DNA of 64,000 bases. It comes from Sphingobacterium haloxyli. GTDB taxonomy: Bacteria > Bacteroidota > Bacteroidia > Sphingobacteriales > Sphingobacteriaceae. The position numbers and the translations under genes were made by a program. The notes below the pieces were generated by a model, which ran no database searches, was not told the origin of the DNA, and saw only the letters and a list, made by a program, of their open reading frames with translations. Positions 55,881 to 64,000 of this stretch are shown here, piece after piece; the first letter of the stretch is position 1, and each line of letters starts with the position of its first letter. The stretch covers positions 1 to 64,000 of the forward strand of contig NZ_PVBQ01000012.1 in assembly GCF_002980525.1 (NCBI RefSeq), written 5' to 3'.

Positions 55881-56393
55881 ATGAATATTATAACAAGCAT
55901 TGTTTTATGGGCTTCGATAATGTCGCCGGCAACCTCGATCTATGATTTCAATTTCACATCAATCGACGGAAAAGAAGTGAAGATGTCGGATTTTAGAGGT
56001 AAAAACATACTAATAGTCAATACAGCTTCAAAATGTGGCTTCACCAAGCAGTACAAAGATTTACAGGCTTTACACGAACAGGATGTTGACTTGGTTGTCA
56101 TCGGTTTTCCTTCTGATAATTTCGGTGGACAAGAACTCGATAGTAATACGGAAATTCAAGATTTCTGTGAAAGAAATTATGGTGTCACTTTTTTGTTGTC
56201 TGAAAAAATTGACGTGAAAGGGAAAAATATCAATCCCTTGTTTGCATTTTTGATTGCGCAAGAAAATCCGGATTTTACTGGAGATATCGAATGGAATTTT
56301 GAAAAGTTTTTGATCAATAAAGAGGGTAAATTGATCCATCGTTATCGTTCTCGTACTAATCCGTTGGATAAAGCAATCGTCAGCAAATTATAG
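55881..56393 (+). CDS. Glutathione peroxidase-type thiol peroxidase
   Basis: A 170-residue protein of the glutathione peroxidase family. The active-site Cys52 lies in NTASKCGFTKQY, where animal enzymes have selenocysteine, and FPSDNFGGQE and WNFEKFLINKEG match the other conserved segments (Gln and Trp of the catalytic tetrad). A short hydrophobic N-terminus (about 1-19) may be a signal peptide. Such cysteine forms usually use thioredoxin and reduce peroxides. It ends five bases before the convergent thymidine kinase gene. Confidence 0.92.
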   Translation: MNIITSIVLWASIMSPATSIYDFNFTSIDGKEVKMSDFRGKNILIVNTASKCGFTKQYKDLQALHEQDVDLVVIGFPSDNFGGQELDSNTEIQDFCERNYGVTFLLSEKIDVKGKNINPLFAFLIAQENPDFTGDIEWNFEKFLINKEGKLIHRYRSRTNPLDKAIVSKL

Positions 56394-56397
56394 GTGT

Positions 56398-56982
56398 CTA
56401 TGTATCCGACAGCCTAAAATAGCAGGCGCGACAGCGAGGTTCGTAACTGTTCTTTTCTCCTAAAAGAATACGATCCTGACTTGCATCTATTCGATAGGAA
56501 TAAGCGGCAGGTGCACCACATTGTACACAAACAGCATGTACTTTGGTGACATGTTCTGCCATAGCCATAAGGGAGGGGATCGGTCCAAAAGGAAGTCCCT
56601 TGTAATCCATATCCAATCCAGCGACGATAACACGAACGCCTTTGTTGGCTAGCTGTACACAAACATTGGGAAGTTCATCATCAAAAAATTGAGCCTCATC
56701 AATACCGACTACTTTAGTTTCTGCACTCAATAGCAGAATTGCTGAGGAATGTACGATTGATGTGGAGGGTATACTGTTGCTATCGTGCGACACAACGGTG
56801 TGATCGTCATAGCGAATATCCATTGCCGGTTTAAAAATCTCAATCGGCAATTTAGCGAACTGTGCTCTTTTCATCCGCCGGATGAGCTCTTCGGTTTTGC
56901 CGGAAAACATGGAGCCACAAATGACTTCGATACTACCAGCGTAGCTATTCTTTTGGATAAAATTATGTTCGGAAAACAGCAT
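56398..56982 (-). CDS. tdk: Thymidine kinase
   Basis: A type II thymidine kinase of 194 residues from the chosen start. The P-loop is GSMFSGKT (23-30), [11 protein letters not shown] holds the catalytic Glu, and two CxxC-type zinc sites are visible (AVCVQCGAP and EPRCRACY). It salvages thymidine to dTMP. The frame also has an ATG at 57006 eight codons earlier. I prefer 56982 (MLFSEHNF) because homologues start with such a segment, and AAAGGA precedes it. The 3' end faces the glutathione peroxidase gene. Confidence 0.93.
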   Translation of the reverse strand: MLFSEHNFIQKNSYAGSIEVICGSMFSGKTEELIRRMKRAQFAKLPIEIFKPAMDIRYDDHTVVSHDSNSIPSTSIVHSSAILLLSAETKVVGIDEAQFFDDELPNVCVQLANKGVRVIVAGLDMDYKGLPFGPIPSLMAMAEHVTKVHAVCVQCGAPAAYSYRIDASQDRILLGEKNSYEPRCRACYFRLSDT

Positions 56983-57103
56983 GGGATCCTTTGAATTATT
57001 CTTCACTATAAGCTGTGCTAATATCGAAATTATATCTTAAATTTGAAGGTAAGAAGTTTGTTCTTTAGCAAAACGAGGTATCTATCAGATAAATAAATAA
57101 AAA

Positions 57104-58108
57104 ATGGCATATACAAAAGAATCTATATTTTCAAAAATAGGAGAGTTGTTGGTGGAGATTAACGATGATTATACAGCCCTATCAGACAAAAATATTCGAG
57201 AATCAGATGAGGCCTTGTTATTATTGGAAGCAAAGGCTAGATTTCTAACGAGCCATGTCGAAGTATTACGAAAAGTTGCAGTAGGGGGAGAACCTGCACC
57301 CGCTACCGCTCTAGAAGAAGAAACGGACGAGCAGTCGGTTTACAACGAGGTTCAAGAAGTGCCACGATCAGAAGAGCTGTACCACGAAGAAGCTGCTGCG
57401 GCAGCCGTTCGGGATAATCAGCGAAGCACTACTGAAGAAACTGTATCGACGGTTGATGAACCGCGGGTCGTTGAGCAAGAACAACAGGAGGCACCTCCAC
57501 TAGTAGAAAATCCGGCGCATATCGCCGCAGACGAAGAAGAGCCGCTAGCACCACAAATACAATCGACACCCATTGAGAAAGGGGAACAGCCGGATCAAAT
57601 CGTAGAGGAGGAGAAAAACGCTGTGGAAGAAGAAGCTAAGTTTCCGGATGCGTCGGAGCAGGATTCGGAGACGACGGTTGTTGTTAACGAAGTGGTGGAA
57701 GATGCCAAGGACGTTGTGTTGTCGGAAAATCAGGATATACCGCCAGTTGAGGAAGAGAAACCAGCGCGTCCTTTGACATTGAATGAGATTTTGCAACAGC
57801 AACGTAAGGCAGGAGTGCACAATACACCTGCATCGTTATTCTCGACCACTGCGGGAGCAGAAAAGGGCAAAATAGCGGATCTCAAATCTTCCATCAGTCT
57901 GAATGATAAACTCTTGTTCATCAAAGATTTGTTTAATGGCTATTCCTTGGCGTACAGTGAAGCAATTGAACTTCTAAATCGATATACTACTTTTGCGGAA
58001 GCGGATGCTTTTCTTCAGACAAACTACGCGTTGAAAAATAATTGGGCGGAAAAACCGCAAACGGTGGAGAAACTATACGCGATTCTGCGGAAAAAGTTTA
58101 TGCTATAA
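57104..58108 (+). CDS. Acidic low-complexity protein with conserved ends, function unknown
   Basis: A 334-residue protein with no signal peptide. Residues about 1-60 are a helical head ([40 protein letters not shown]). Residues about 65-225 are a Glu- and Val-rich, proline-containing low-complexity linker. Residues about 226-334 are a second ordered region ([47 protein letters not shown]). The tail is rich in helices and looks like a protein-interaction module. I recognise no family. A TAAATTTG box lies at 57038-57045. The gene ends in a hairpin shared with the next, opposing gene. Confidence 0.6.
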   Translation: MAYTKESIFSKIGELLVEINDDYTALSDKNIRESDEALLLLEAKARFLTSHVEVLRKVAVGGEPAPATALEEETDEQSVYNEVQEVPRSEELYHEEAAAAAVRDNQRSTTEETVSTVDEPRVVEQEQQEAPPLVENPAHIAADEEEPLAPQIQSTPIEKGEQPDQIVEEEKNAVEEEAKFPDASEQDSETTVVVNEVVEDAKDVVLSENQDIPPVEEEKPARPLTLNEILQQQRKAGVHNTPASLFSTTAGAEKGKIADLKSSISLNDKLLFIKDLFNGYSLAYSEAIELLNRYTTFAEADAFLQTNYALKNNWAEKPQTVEKLYAILRKKFML

Positions 58109-58137
58109 AAGGAATGCAAGATCTTCCGTTCCTTTTT
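58107..58137. terminator. Hairpin after the acidic-protein gene
   Basis: AAAAGGAA (58107-58114) pairs with TTCCTTTT (58129-58136) around an interior AAGATCTT palindrome, with one further T at 58137. It spans both stop codons of the convergent genes and may terminate both transcripts. Confidence 0.55.
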
Positions 58138-58633
58138 ATGCTATATCAAAGGGTACCCAGTCCGTTCCTTTACGTCCGTAGATAAAATATTTCGGTTGTA
58201 CAATTTCCGCACATATTTCTATATCGTGTAGAAAATCGGTACGCTCCATTCCAAAATTTCGTTTTTGAATGATATAAACGTTATTTGATTGTATAGCGCC
58301 TGTTCTACATAATATTTCATCTTGAAGAAGGCCGGGAAGATCTGTATAGAGCTTCTCGTTATCTTGAATAATGAATAGGTGTGACGGATTATCGTATTTC
58401 TCTACAAGCAGTTTTCCTCCTGCAATAGCGATGCTGTCCGCAAGCTGTTCGTTAAACAGTGGTTTAAAACCAGATTGTTGTGTTAATATAAGTGTCGAGG
58501 GACGTTGCTCTTCAGGGATAAACCTGAGTTTATGTATAAGTATATTGACTTCTTCCTCCAGATGTTCAGCCAGATTTGGCTCGGTTTGTTGCGTGTGTTG
58601 GAGTAATGTGATATAGAAATTAAGATCTCGCAT
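58136..58633 (-). CDS. Small cytoplasmic protein resembling one lobe of a BtuF-type binding protein
   Basis: A 165-residue protein without signal peptide. The pattern PSTLILTQQSGF, IAIAGGKLLVE, LPGLLQDEILCRTGAI, NNVYIIQ and a C-terminal EICAEIVQPKYFIYG resembles the C-terminal lobe of cobalamin/siderophore-binding proteins (the helical-backbone metal receptor fold). It is half the usual length and apparently not exported, so it is not a transporter component in the usual sense. I cannot assign a function. It converges with the acidic-protein gene. Confidence 0.5.
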   Translation of the reverse strand: MRDLNFYITLLQHTQQTEPNLAEHLEEEVNILIHKLRFIPEEQRPSTLILTQQSGFKPLFNEQLADSIAIAGGKLLVEKYDNPSHLFIIQDNEKLYTDLPGLLQDEILCRTGAIQSNNVYIIQKRNFGMERTDFLHDIEICAEIVQPKYFIYGRKGTDWVPFDIA

Positions 58634-58802
58634 GTACGTTCCGTTTCATTAAGCTGCTGCAAAGTTAATTCTTTGTTTTTACTTTTGACCGCAAAAGTTG
58701 AGAAAACCGAGCTAGGGAGTAAAGATCTGAATGTGGGGTCCAAATAAATTGTGCCTGTGCCATGGATTTTGTAAATTGCGTCATAAATTTGAGGAATAGC
58801 TT

Positions 58803-59126
58803 ATGTTTGATAAATTATTTGCGGCGCAGCAAAAAGCTGAAGAGGTGAAAAAGCGTTTAGATAGCATTTCTGTTTTTGGAGAAACAGAAGGAGGTAAAGT
58901 GAGGGTTGTCGCTTCGGCTAGTAAAGAAATACGAGAAGTTACTATTGACGACGAATTTCTGAAGCAGCTCGATGACAAAGAGGAGCTAGAGGAATTGTTA
59001 GTCGTTGCATTGAACAAAGCTCTGCAGCAGGCAGAAAACGTTAGCCAAGCGGAGATGCAAGTGGTATCGCAAGATTTACTAGGTGGTCTCGGGGGCTTAG
59101 GCAACTTATTCGGTGGTAATAAATAG
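58803..59126 (+). CDS. YbaB/EbfC-family nucleoid-associated protein
   Basis: A 107-residue DNA-binding protein of the YbaB family. The alpha-beta-alpha core is visible as KAEEVKKRLDSISVFGETEG, VVASASKEIREVTIDDEFL and ELLVVALNKALQQAENVS, with the Gly-rich LLGGLGGLGNLFGG tail common in Bacteroidota members. It binds DNA as a dimer. In many bacteria it lies near recR and dnaX, but not here. A TACTTTTG box at 58680-58687 may be its promoter. Confidence 0.92.
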   Translation: MFDKLFAAQQKAEEVKKRLDSISVFGETEGGKVRVVASASKEIREVTIDDEFLKQLDDKEELEELLVVALNKALQQAENVSQAEMQVVSQDLLGGLGGLGNLFGGNK

Positions 59127-59166
59127 AATCACGTAAGGTTCGCAGTCTGACACAAAATGAAGAAAT

Positions 59167-59849
59167 ATGGAAGTTACTTATTATGGACAATCATGTGTAG
59201 CGTTTGATTTTAAGGGCAGCAAGGTGTTATTGGACCCTTTTATTACTTATAATTCCTTGGCTAAAGATATCGATATCAATATCCTTAAACCTGATTATAT
59301 TTTCTTAACGCATTGCCATCAGGATCATGTCGCAGATTTAAAAAATATACAGTCGAATAGCGGTGCCACCGTCGTGGCCATCGTCGAGACGGCGGCATGG
59401 GTAAGGAAGCAGGGGGTGCCGGACGACAAGGTCATTGAATATAATTTTGGCGGAACGCTTTCTTTACCTTTTGGGAGGGTCAAAATGGTTTATGCTTTGC
59501 ATACGAATAGTACACCTGAAGGAGATTACGCCGGTATGCCTGCGGGTTATGTATTTTTCGTCGACGATACAAAAATTTATTTTCAGGGGACACGGCTTTG
59601 ACGTTGGAGATGAAGCTGCTGGAGGACTTAGGGCTAGATTGGGCTTTTTTTCCAATCGGAGGGTATTATACAATGGACGTTGATGACGCTATTAAGGCTG
59701 CTCAATTTGTGAATTGCAGGAATATCATTGGGATCCATTACAATACTTTTCCGCCTATTCGTGTTGATACGGAAGAAGCGACGCAACGTTTTGAAGCAAA
59801 TGGGCTGCATTTATATTTGCCGAAAATTGGTGAATCAATGACACTCTAA
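59167..59849 (+). pseudogene. UPF0173 metal-dependent hydrolase (MBL fold), frameshifted
   Basis: The gene encodes a metallo-beta-lactamase-fold UPF0173 hydrolase of about 227 residues, broken by a one-base deletion. The first part (59167-59601) has the HCHQDH zinc motif (HxHxDH) and reads to a premature stop. The rest (from about 59590 to 59849) continues in the next frame as LTLEMKLLEDLGLDWAFFPI and ends at VGI-like GIHYNTFPPI. Restoring one G in the run at 59586-59589 gives the conserved GDT motif and joins both parts. The truncated product would lack later metal ligands. A sequencing error in a G homopolymer is possible. Confidence 0.88.
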
Positions 59850-59851
59850 CT

Positions 59852-59876
59852 GTAGAGACGCATATTGCGTCTCTAC
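59852..59876. terminator. GTAGAGACGCA palindrome between convergent genes
   Basis: GTAGAGACGCA (59852-59862) and TGCGTCTCTAC (59866-59876) form a perfect 11-bp stem with a TAT loop, extendable by one pair on each side. It is related to the palindrome at 53067-53093, and both lie between convergent genes. Confidence 0.7.
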
Positions 59877-59888
59877 AAGATTGCTTGC

Positions 59889-60749
59889 CTACCGACTCTT
59901 CGCCGTTCTATCGATATGGTAACTTACTAAGTCATCTATAGGCGAACGTATTATTTTACCCACTTCCATGTCATAACGCGTAGCTGTCTCTTCTAAAACA
60001 TTACGGAAATTATAGGCTACAGAGCCAATACAGTTAAAAGTATACTTTTGATAATCGGGGTATTTACTCACTAAATTCTTAAAGAATGTGTCGAAAGCCT
60101 CTTCCACTATGCTGCGGGTATACTCCATATTGACATTGTTGTCGTACACAAATTTACTAAAACTGGCACAGAACCGGTTGGCTAGGGGTTTTGTATAGAC
60201 GTTGTCCATAATTTCATCAGGCGTAAGTTTATATGTTTCAAAAAACAGCGTCTCCACCGCTTTCGGCATCAACCCACGAATAAAGTCCGTTAATAATTTC
60301 TTTCCTATATAACTTCCACTTCCTTCATCTCCGAGTATATATGCAGCAGAGTCAATGTTATACGTGATTTTCTCCCCATCATAAATACAAGTATTTGTAC
60401 CCGTTCCCAAAATTGCGGCAAAACCGGCCTGGTCTGCCAATAACGCACGTGCAGCTGCAAGCAAGTCGTGACCAACCTCTACCTTGGCGTTTGGGAATAC
60501 TTTCTGCATTGCCACTTCTACGATTTTAGTCTTCTCTTCGTTATGTACGCCTGCTCCGTAATAGTTTACTTCGGTAACCTTTTCGAAAGGTAAATCACTG
60601 GGTAGTCCTTTTTTTAACGAATTAACAATATATTCACTGTCGACAAAATAGGGATTGTAGCCCTCTGTGTTGAAGTATATCTTTTTGTTTGAGTCATCTA
60701 ACAAACACCAGTTTGTTTTTGTCGATCCTCCGTCCGCAATGATTATCAT
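59889..60749 (-). CDS. BadF/BadG/BcrA-family kinase, N-acetylglucosamine-kinase-like (paralogue)
   Basis: A 286-residue paralogue of the protein at 54946-55809. DGGSTKTNW (6-14) forms the first phosphate loop, GTGTNTCIYDGEK the second, and AAYILGDEGSGSYIGKKLL follows. The C-terminal half carries FNCIGSVAYNFRNVLEETA, the counterpart of the other copy's FVGGIAYHFDLQLREV. Here the DGGSTKT loop is closer to the usual kinase form. The gene is preceded by the 590-bp gap and converges with the frameshifted hydrolase gene. Confidence 0.88.
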   Translation of the reverse strand: MIIIADGGSTKTNWCLLDDSNKKIYFNTEGYNPYFVDSEYIVNSLKKGLPSDLPFEKVTEVNYYGAGVHNEEKTKIVEVAMQKVFPNAKVEVGHDLLAAARALLADQAGFAAILGTGTNTCIYDGEKITYNIDSAAYILGDEGSGSYIGKKLLTDFIRGLMPKAVETLFFETYKLTPDEIMDNVYTKPLANRFCASFSKFVYDNNVNMEYTRSIVEEAFDTFFKNLVSKYPDYQKYTFNCIGSVAYNFRNVLEETATRYDMEVGKIIRSPIDDLVSYHIDRTAKSR

Positions 60750-60904
60750 TATAGATTTGGTTTTATTGTGTTATGTTTTTGTTGCTAATTTATTTTTGTG
60801 TTTTTTACTAATGCTTGCCCGAAAATACGTGTTTATGTTTAAAAACAAGAATTTTAGATTTAAAAAAATGAAACGATACGATAAAATGACTGCATTTTTT
60901 TTGT

Positions 60905-60942
60905 AAAAAACCACTTTATAGCGTCGTTAACGCGGTTTTTTT
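60905..60942. other. Orphan hairpin with T-tract in the 60750-61338 gap
   Basis: AAAAAACC (60905-60912) pairs with GGTTTTTT, and GCG (60921-60923) with CGC (60931-60933), giving an interrupted stem followed by seven T residues. The gap has no gene ending here, so this could terminate a small RNA or an aborted transcript. The rest of the 590-bp gap holds the rho promoter (61133-61162) and an AT-rich stretch in which I see no gene. Confidence 0.35.
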
Positions 60943-61132
60943 ATGGTTTATTTTTTTTAGCAGCTTAGTGTATTTTGTACAATATGTTCTCTGGTGATTA
61001 GAAAAATCTCTTTTTCGTTTAGTCGGTTAAAACAATTTTGGATTATGGGCGTTATAATAGTGGTCGTTGCGGGATTTAACGTCTCAGCTCGTTAAGAATG
61101 GACATTCTAAAAAAAATATTTTACAAATTTTC

Positions 61133-61162
61133 TTTGAATATACAAATGTTATGTTATTTTTG
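61133..61162 (+). promoter_or_regulatory. Bacteroidota-type promoter of rho
   Basis: TTTG at 61133-61136 and TATTTTTG at 61155-61162 are 18 bp apart. The start codon is at 61339, so the leader would be about 170 nt. Long leaders are known for rho in other bacteria, where Rho limits its own transcription. Confidence 0.65.
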
Positions 61163-61338
61163 TGCCAATTCTCAGATTTATCCTAGAGAGGGGGCGAATA
61201 GCTTACATTAATTAATAGAGTTATGTACCCCTATCATGTTTTTAGCACATCTAAAAAATAATAAAATAGCATTTGCTAGAAATGGAATTTGGATGAATTC
61301 AACAAAATAAAAATCCTATATCTCATAGTAAAAAGTTA

Positions 61339-62826
61339 ATGGATATTAATGCACTAAACACCAAACTCGTGTCAGAGTTACGCGAGATTGCAAAAGTATT
61401 GGGCATCACTGATGCTGATAAATTGCGAAAACAGGAATTGATTGACCGTATTACTGTTATAGCGAAGCAATCTGCCGAAGATGACGATCAAGAAGAAAAA
61501 TCGGTCGAGGCCCCTGCCGCGGAAAGAGCGAGAAAGCGAGTCAGGACGTTAAAAACGGAGCCTGTGGCAATAGCCAAGCGGACATCTGATTCTACAAAAG
61601 CAGATGACGTCTCGTCAGCGGAACTGCAGTCTGAAACCAGCGGAACAAGTGAACAAGAATCAGTCGCCACCTCTAGAGTGGAAAGCTCGTCTCCGGTACT
61701 GCCAACAGATTTTGACAATGTTATCGTTAATGAAGGCGTATTGGAAATTATGCCGGACGGCTACGGTTTTCTGCGCTCATCAGATTACAATTACTTAACA
61801 TCTCCGGATGATATCTATGTTTCCCAATCTCAGATTAAGTTATTTGGGTTGAAAACTGGGGATAATGTACGTGGTTCTATCCGCCCGCCAAAAGAAGGGG
61901 AGAAATATTTTCCATTGGTTCGAGTAGAATCGATCAATGGTCAAAACCCAGCAGAGATTCGAGATCGGGTACCGTTCGATTATCTGACGCCATTGTTCCC
62001 AGATGAAAAGCTCAACCTTGACTTGGGAGCAGGCAACCATTCAACTCGCATTATGGATCTCTTTACCCCTATTGGTAAAGGTCAGCGTGGATTGATCGTG
62101 GCTCAACCCAAAACAGGTAAGACAAATCTATTAAAAGAAGTCGCGAACGCGATTGCCAAGAATCATCCTGAAGTTTATTTGATTATTTTGTTGATTGATG
62201 AACGCCCGGAAGAGGTAACTGATATGGCGAGAAGCGTACGTGCCGAAGTGATTTCGTCAACCTTCGATGAGCCTGCGGATCGTCACGTTAAGATTGCAAA
62301 TATCGTGTTGGAGAAGGCGAAACGTATGGTAGAATGTGGACATGATGTTGTTATCTTATTAGATTCCATCACGCGTTTGGCTCGTGCTTATAACACCGTC
62401 GCCCCTGCTTCGGGGAAAATCCTATCAGGTGGAGTAGATGCAAATGCTTTACACAGACCAAAACGTTTCTTTGGAGCAGCGCGTAACATCGAGAGGGGCG
62501 GGTCGCTGACAATCTTGGCGACTGCATTGACAGATACTGGCTCAAAAATGGACGATGTGATTTTTGAAGAATTTAAAGGTACGGGTAACATGGAGCTTCA
62601 GCTTGACCGTAAGTTGGCAAATAAGCGAATTTTCCCAGCTATCGATTTGACAGCTTCGAGTACGCGCCGTGATGACCTGCTCGTAGATCGCGACACATTG
62701 CAACGCATGTGGGTGCTACGTAACCATTTAGCAGACATGAACTCTACGGAGTCGATGGAATTCTTGTTAACGCAAATGCGAGGAACGAGATCAAATGAGG
62801 AATTTTTAATTAGCATGAATAGCTAA
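61339..62826 (+). CDS. rho: Transcription termination factor Rho
   Basis: A 495-residue hexameric RNA helicase. It has an N-terminal Rho_N SAP-like domain ([14 protein letters not shown]), a low-complexity insert at about 45-120 common in Bacteroidota, and the cold-shock RNA-binding domain from about 130 ([20 protein letters not shown]). The ATPase domain has Walker A AQPKTGKT at 255-262 and [10 protein letters not shown] at 285-294. It ends transcription at unstructured RNA. It is preceded by a promoter with a long leader and followed by an intrinsic terminator. Confidence 0.97.
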   Translation: MDINALNTKLVSELREIAKVLGITDADKLRKQELIDRITVIAKQSAEDDDQEEKSVEAPAAERARKRVRTLKTEPVAIAKRTSDSTKADDVSSAELQSETSGTSEQESVATSRVESSSPVLPTDFDNVIVNEGVLEIMPDGYGFLRSSDYNYLTSPDDIYVSQSQIKLFGLKTGDNVRGSIRPPKEGEKYFPLVRVESINGQNPAEIRDRVPFDYLTPLFPDEKLNLDLGAGNHSTRIMDLFTPIGKGQRGLIVAQPKTGKTNLLKEVANAIAKNHPEVYLIILLIDERPEEVTDMARSVRAEVISSTFDEPADRHVKIANIVLEKAKRMVECGHDVVILLDSITRLARAYNTVAPASGKILSGGVDANALHRPKRFFGAARNIERGGSLTILATALTDTGSKMDDVIFEEFKGTGNMELQLDRKLANKRIFPAIDLTASSTRRDDLLVDRDTLQRMWVLRNHLADMNSTESMEFLLTQMRGTRSNEEFLISMNS

Positions 62827-62846
62827 TTCCTTTGATATTTTTTATT

Positions 62847-62888
62847 TTTAAGCCATCTTCTGCGTTCAGGGGATGGCTTAAATTTTTT
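62847..62888 (+). terminator. Intrinsic terminator after rho
   Basis: TTTAAGCCATC (62847-62857) and GATGGCTTAAA (62872-62882) form an 11-bp stem with a 14-base loop followed by TTTTTT. It ends ten bases before the pssA start codon, leaving no room for a promoter between them. Confidence 0.88.
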
Positions 62889-62897
62889 GTAATTCTA

Positions 62898-63590
62898 ATG
62901 AGAAAACATATACCCAATACGTTAACTTGTCTCAATCTTTTCAGTGGTTGTATAGGTATCCTATTTGTATTAAAGGGAGAATTTCTATTCGCATTCTACT
63001 GTGTTGTTGCATCAGGGATATTTGATTTTCTTGATGGAATGGTGGCCCGGCTGCTTGGTGTTAAATCAACTATAGGGAAAGAGTTAGATTCTTTGGCCGA
63101 TGTGATAAGCTTTGGTTTTTTGCCGGGGGCAGTATTGTATAAATTGTTAGAGGTGTCTACGGGTCATATTTACCTGCCGTATTTAGGATTTGTGATCACC
63201 GCATTTTCTGCACTGCGATTAGCCAAGTTTAATGTTGATGAACGACAAACGTCCGAATTTATAGGGCTTAACACCCCCATGAATACTTTCTTTATTATGT
63301 CCTTACCTTTTATTGGTGAGGTGCACCCGGCTTGGATATATCAGCCGTGGGTATTGCTTGTTATCGTGGCAATCGTCAGTTTCCTATTGATATCCGAAAT
63401 CCGTTTATTTAGTATGAAGTTATCCTCACTGATGTGGAGTGAAAATAAGTTTAGATATATTTTCCTGTTTATCAGTATCGTTCTTCTATTCGCTCTCCAA
63501 TTTTTGGCTTTGCCACTTATTTTGCTTTCCTATTTTATTTTCTCTCAATTGCATTTTAAGGTACAAAGACAGCAAGATAAATACAGGTGA
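62898..63590 (+). CDS. pssA: CDP-diacylglycerol-serine O-phosphatidyltransferase
   Basis: A 230-residue CDP-alcohol phosphatidyltransferase. The signature DGMVARLLGVKSTIGKELD (DGxxARx8Gx3D, with a second D in LDSLAD) is near residue 48, and about six membrane helices follow. The N-terminus MRKHIPNTLTCLNLFSGC is typical of phosphatidylserine synthases. The frame can be read from a TTG at 62832, but that would include the rho terminator stem, so I use the ATG at 62898. It makes phosphatidylserine, the precursor of phosphatidylethanolamine. Confidence 0.92.
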   Translation: MRKHIPNTLTCLNLFSGCIGILFVLKGEFLFAFYCVVASGIFDFLDGMVARLLGVKSTIGKELDSLADVISFGFLPGAVLYKLLEVSTGHIYLPYLGFVITAFSALRLAKFNVDERQTSEFIGLNTPMNTFFIMSLPFIGEVHPAWIYQPWVLLVIVAIVSFLLISEIRLFSMKLSSLMWSENKFRYIFLFISIVLLFALQFLALPLILLSYFIFSQLHFKVQRQQDKYR

Positions 63591-63607
63591 TGTGTTGCTC
63601 TGGGTGG

Positions 63608-63958
63608 TTACAACCTATTCCGGTAGTCGGCGATTTCCTGCAGTAGTGTTGCTATCTCCTTTTCGATATCGGAGAACAAAACATGGATATATGAATTCTC
63701 AGCGCCATTTTTTCCGGCATGCTCCAGCTGTTGTAGTTTTTCTCGCAAGGTTTGAGCCCCAATATATTCCATTGTCGGTTTTATATGATGAGCTTTGTTC
63801 GCTACTTCAACGGGTAGCGCCGATGTAACAGCTTCCTTTAATGCTTGTAAATCAATCGGTATCTGTTCTTGGTATAGATCAAGAAATTGTTTGATCAACG
63901 CTTCGTCGTTCATTAGATTTTCTTGGATAAGCGAAGGGTTAATCAGCTTGTATCGCAT
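63608..63958 (-). CDS. HPt-domain phosphotransfer protein
   Basis: A 116-residue four-helix HPt protein. The phosphorylatable histidine is in AHHIKPTMEYIGA: by the H-x-x-K pattern it is His57. No other domain is fused. It would shuttle phosphate between a hybrid sensor kinase and a response regulator, neither of which lies in the window. The start at 63958 is the first ATG of the frame and leaves 42 bases to the window edge. It converges with pssA. Confidence 0.85.
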   Translation of the reverse strand: MRYKLINPSLIQENLMNDEALIKQFLDLYQEQIPIDLQALKEAVTSALPVEVANKAHHIKPTMEYIGAQTLREKLQQLEHAGKNGAENSYIHVLFSDIEKEIATLLQEIADYRNRL

Positions 63959-64000
63959 TGTTGTCGTTTGGATTATAAGGATGTACAGTTAAGTTATCTT

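Noticed and set aside
59435..59683. Third-frame ORF across the frameshift of the UPF0173 gene
   Set aside because: It has none of the family motifs. The other two frames together reproduce the whole protein.
1..64000. CRISPR array, insertion sequence, prophage or tRNA
   Set aside because: I saw no spaced repeats, transposase frames, integrase or attachment sites, nor a recognisable tRNA cloverleaf. I could not run a covariance search.

Overview
The window is chromosomal DNA of a member of the Bacteroidota, most likely a Sphingobacterium-like Sphingobacteriaceae. The evidence is the SusC/SusD outer-membrane pairs with SusE and BACON-domain lipoproteins, a fused CcoN-CcoO cbb3 oxidase subunit, a TPR/DUF6377-type regulator, promoters of the Bacteroidota type (TTTG, about 18-21 bp, TAnnTTTG), and A-rich rather than Shine-Dalgarno leaders in front of most genes. 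I found no insertion sequence, prophage, CRISPR array or tRNA.

Layout. 1-147: 3' end of a 5S rRNA gene and its terminator, so an rRNA operon ends here. 0.2-3.9 kb: housekeeping genes (YhcC-type radical SAM protein, MazG-like pyrophosphohydrolase, RluB-type pseudouridine synthase, lytic transglycosylase). 4.0-9.8 kb: a complete cbb3 oxidase operon ccoNO-Q-P-G-H plus a TauE/SafE-like membrane protein, preceded by an FNR/CRP-type palindrome. 9.9-15.7 kb: a tripartite RND efflux operon on the minus strand. It shares an intergenic region, containing two copies of a 12-bp repeat, with a divergent cardiolipin synthase. 17.5-20.2 kb: a large secreted MG2/plug-like protein.

20.2-36.1 kb is the most unusual region. 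A divergent DeoR regulator faces a long co-directional run: polyol permease, 2-hydroxyacid dehydrogenase, two FGGY sugar kinases, a histidine phosphatase, a secreted glycerophosphodiester phosphodiesterase, SusC, SusD, a BACON lipoprotein and a lipoprotein calcineurin-type phosphoesterase. It has the architecture of a polysaccharide-utilization locus, but phosphodiesterases stand where glycoside hydrolases would normally be. I infer that it imports and catabolises a polyol-phosphate compound, possibly teichoic-acid-like or a glycerophosphodiester. Its SusC gene carries an in-frame amber codon.

36.2-39.7 kb: a YihY/BrkB membrane protein and a long-chain acyl-CoA synthetase (minus strand), then a small beta-barrel protein. 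39.7-53.1 kb: a second utilization locus with a membrane TPR/HTH regulator (minus strand), GH125, a FucP-type sugar permease, SusC, SusD, SusE and two GH76 enzymes. The enzymes point to alpha-1,6-mannan as substrate. 53.1-64.0 kb: mostly housekeeping genes (M61 peptidase, two BadF/BcrA-type kinases in opposite orientation, glutathione peroxidase, thymidine kinase, an acidic low-complexity protein, YbaB, a frameshifted UPF0173 hydrolase, Rho, phosphatidylserine synthase and an HPt protein). Related GTAGAGACG-type palindromes lie between two of the convergent gene pairs.
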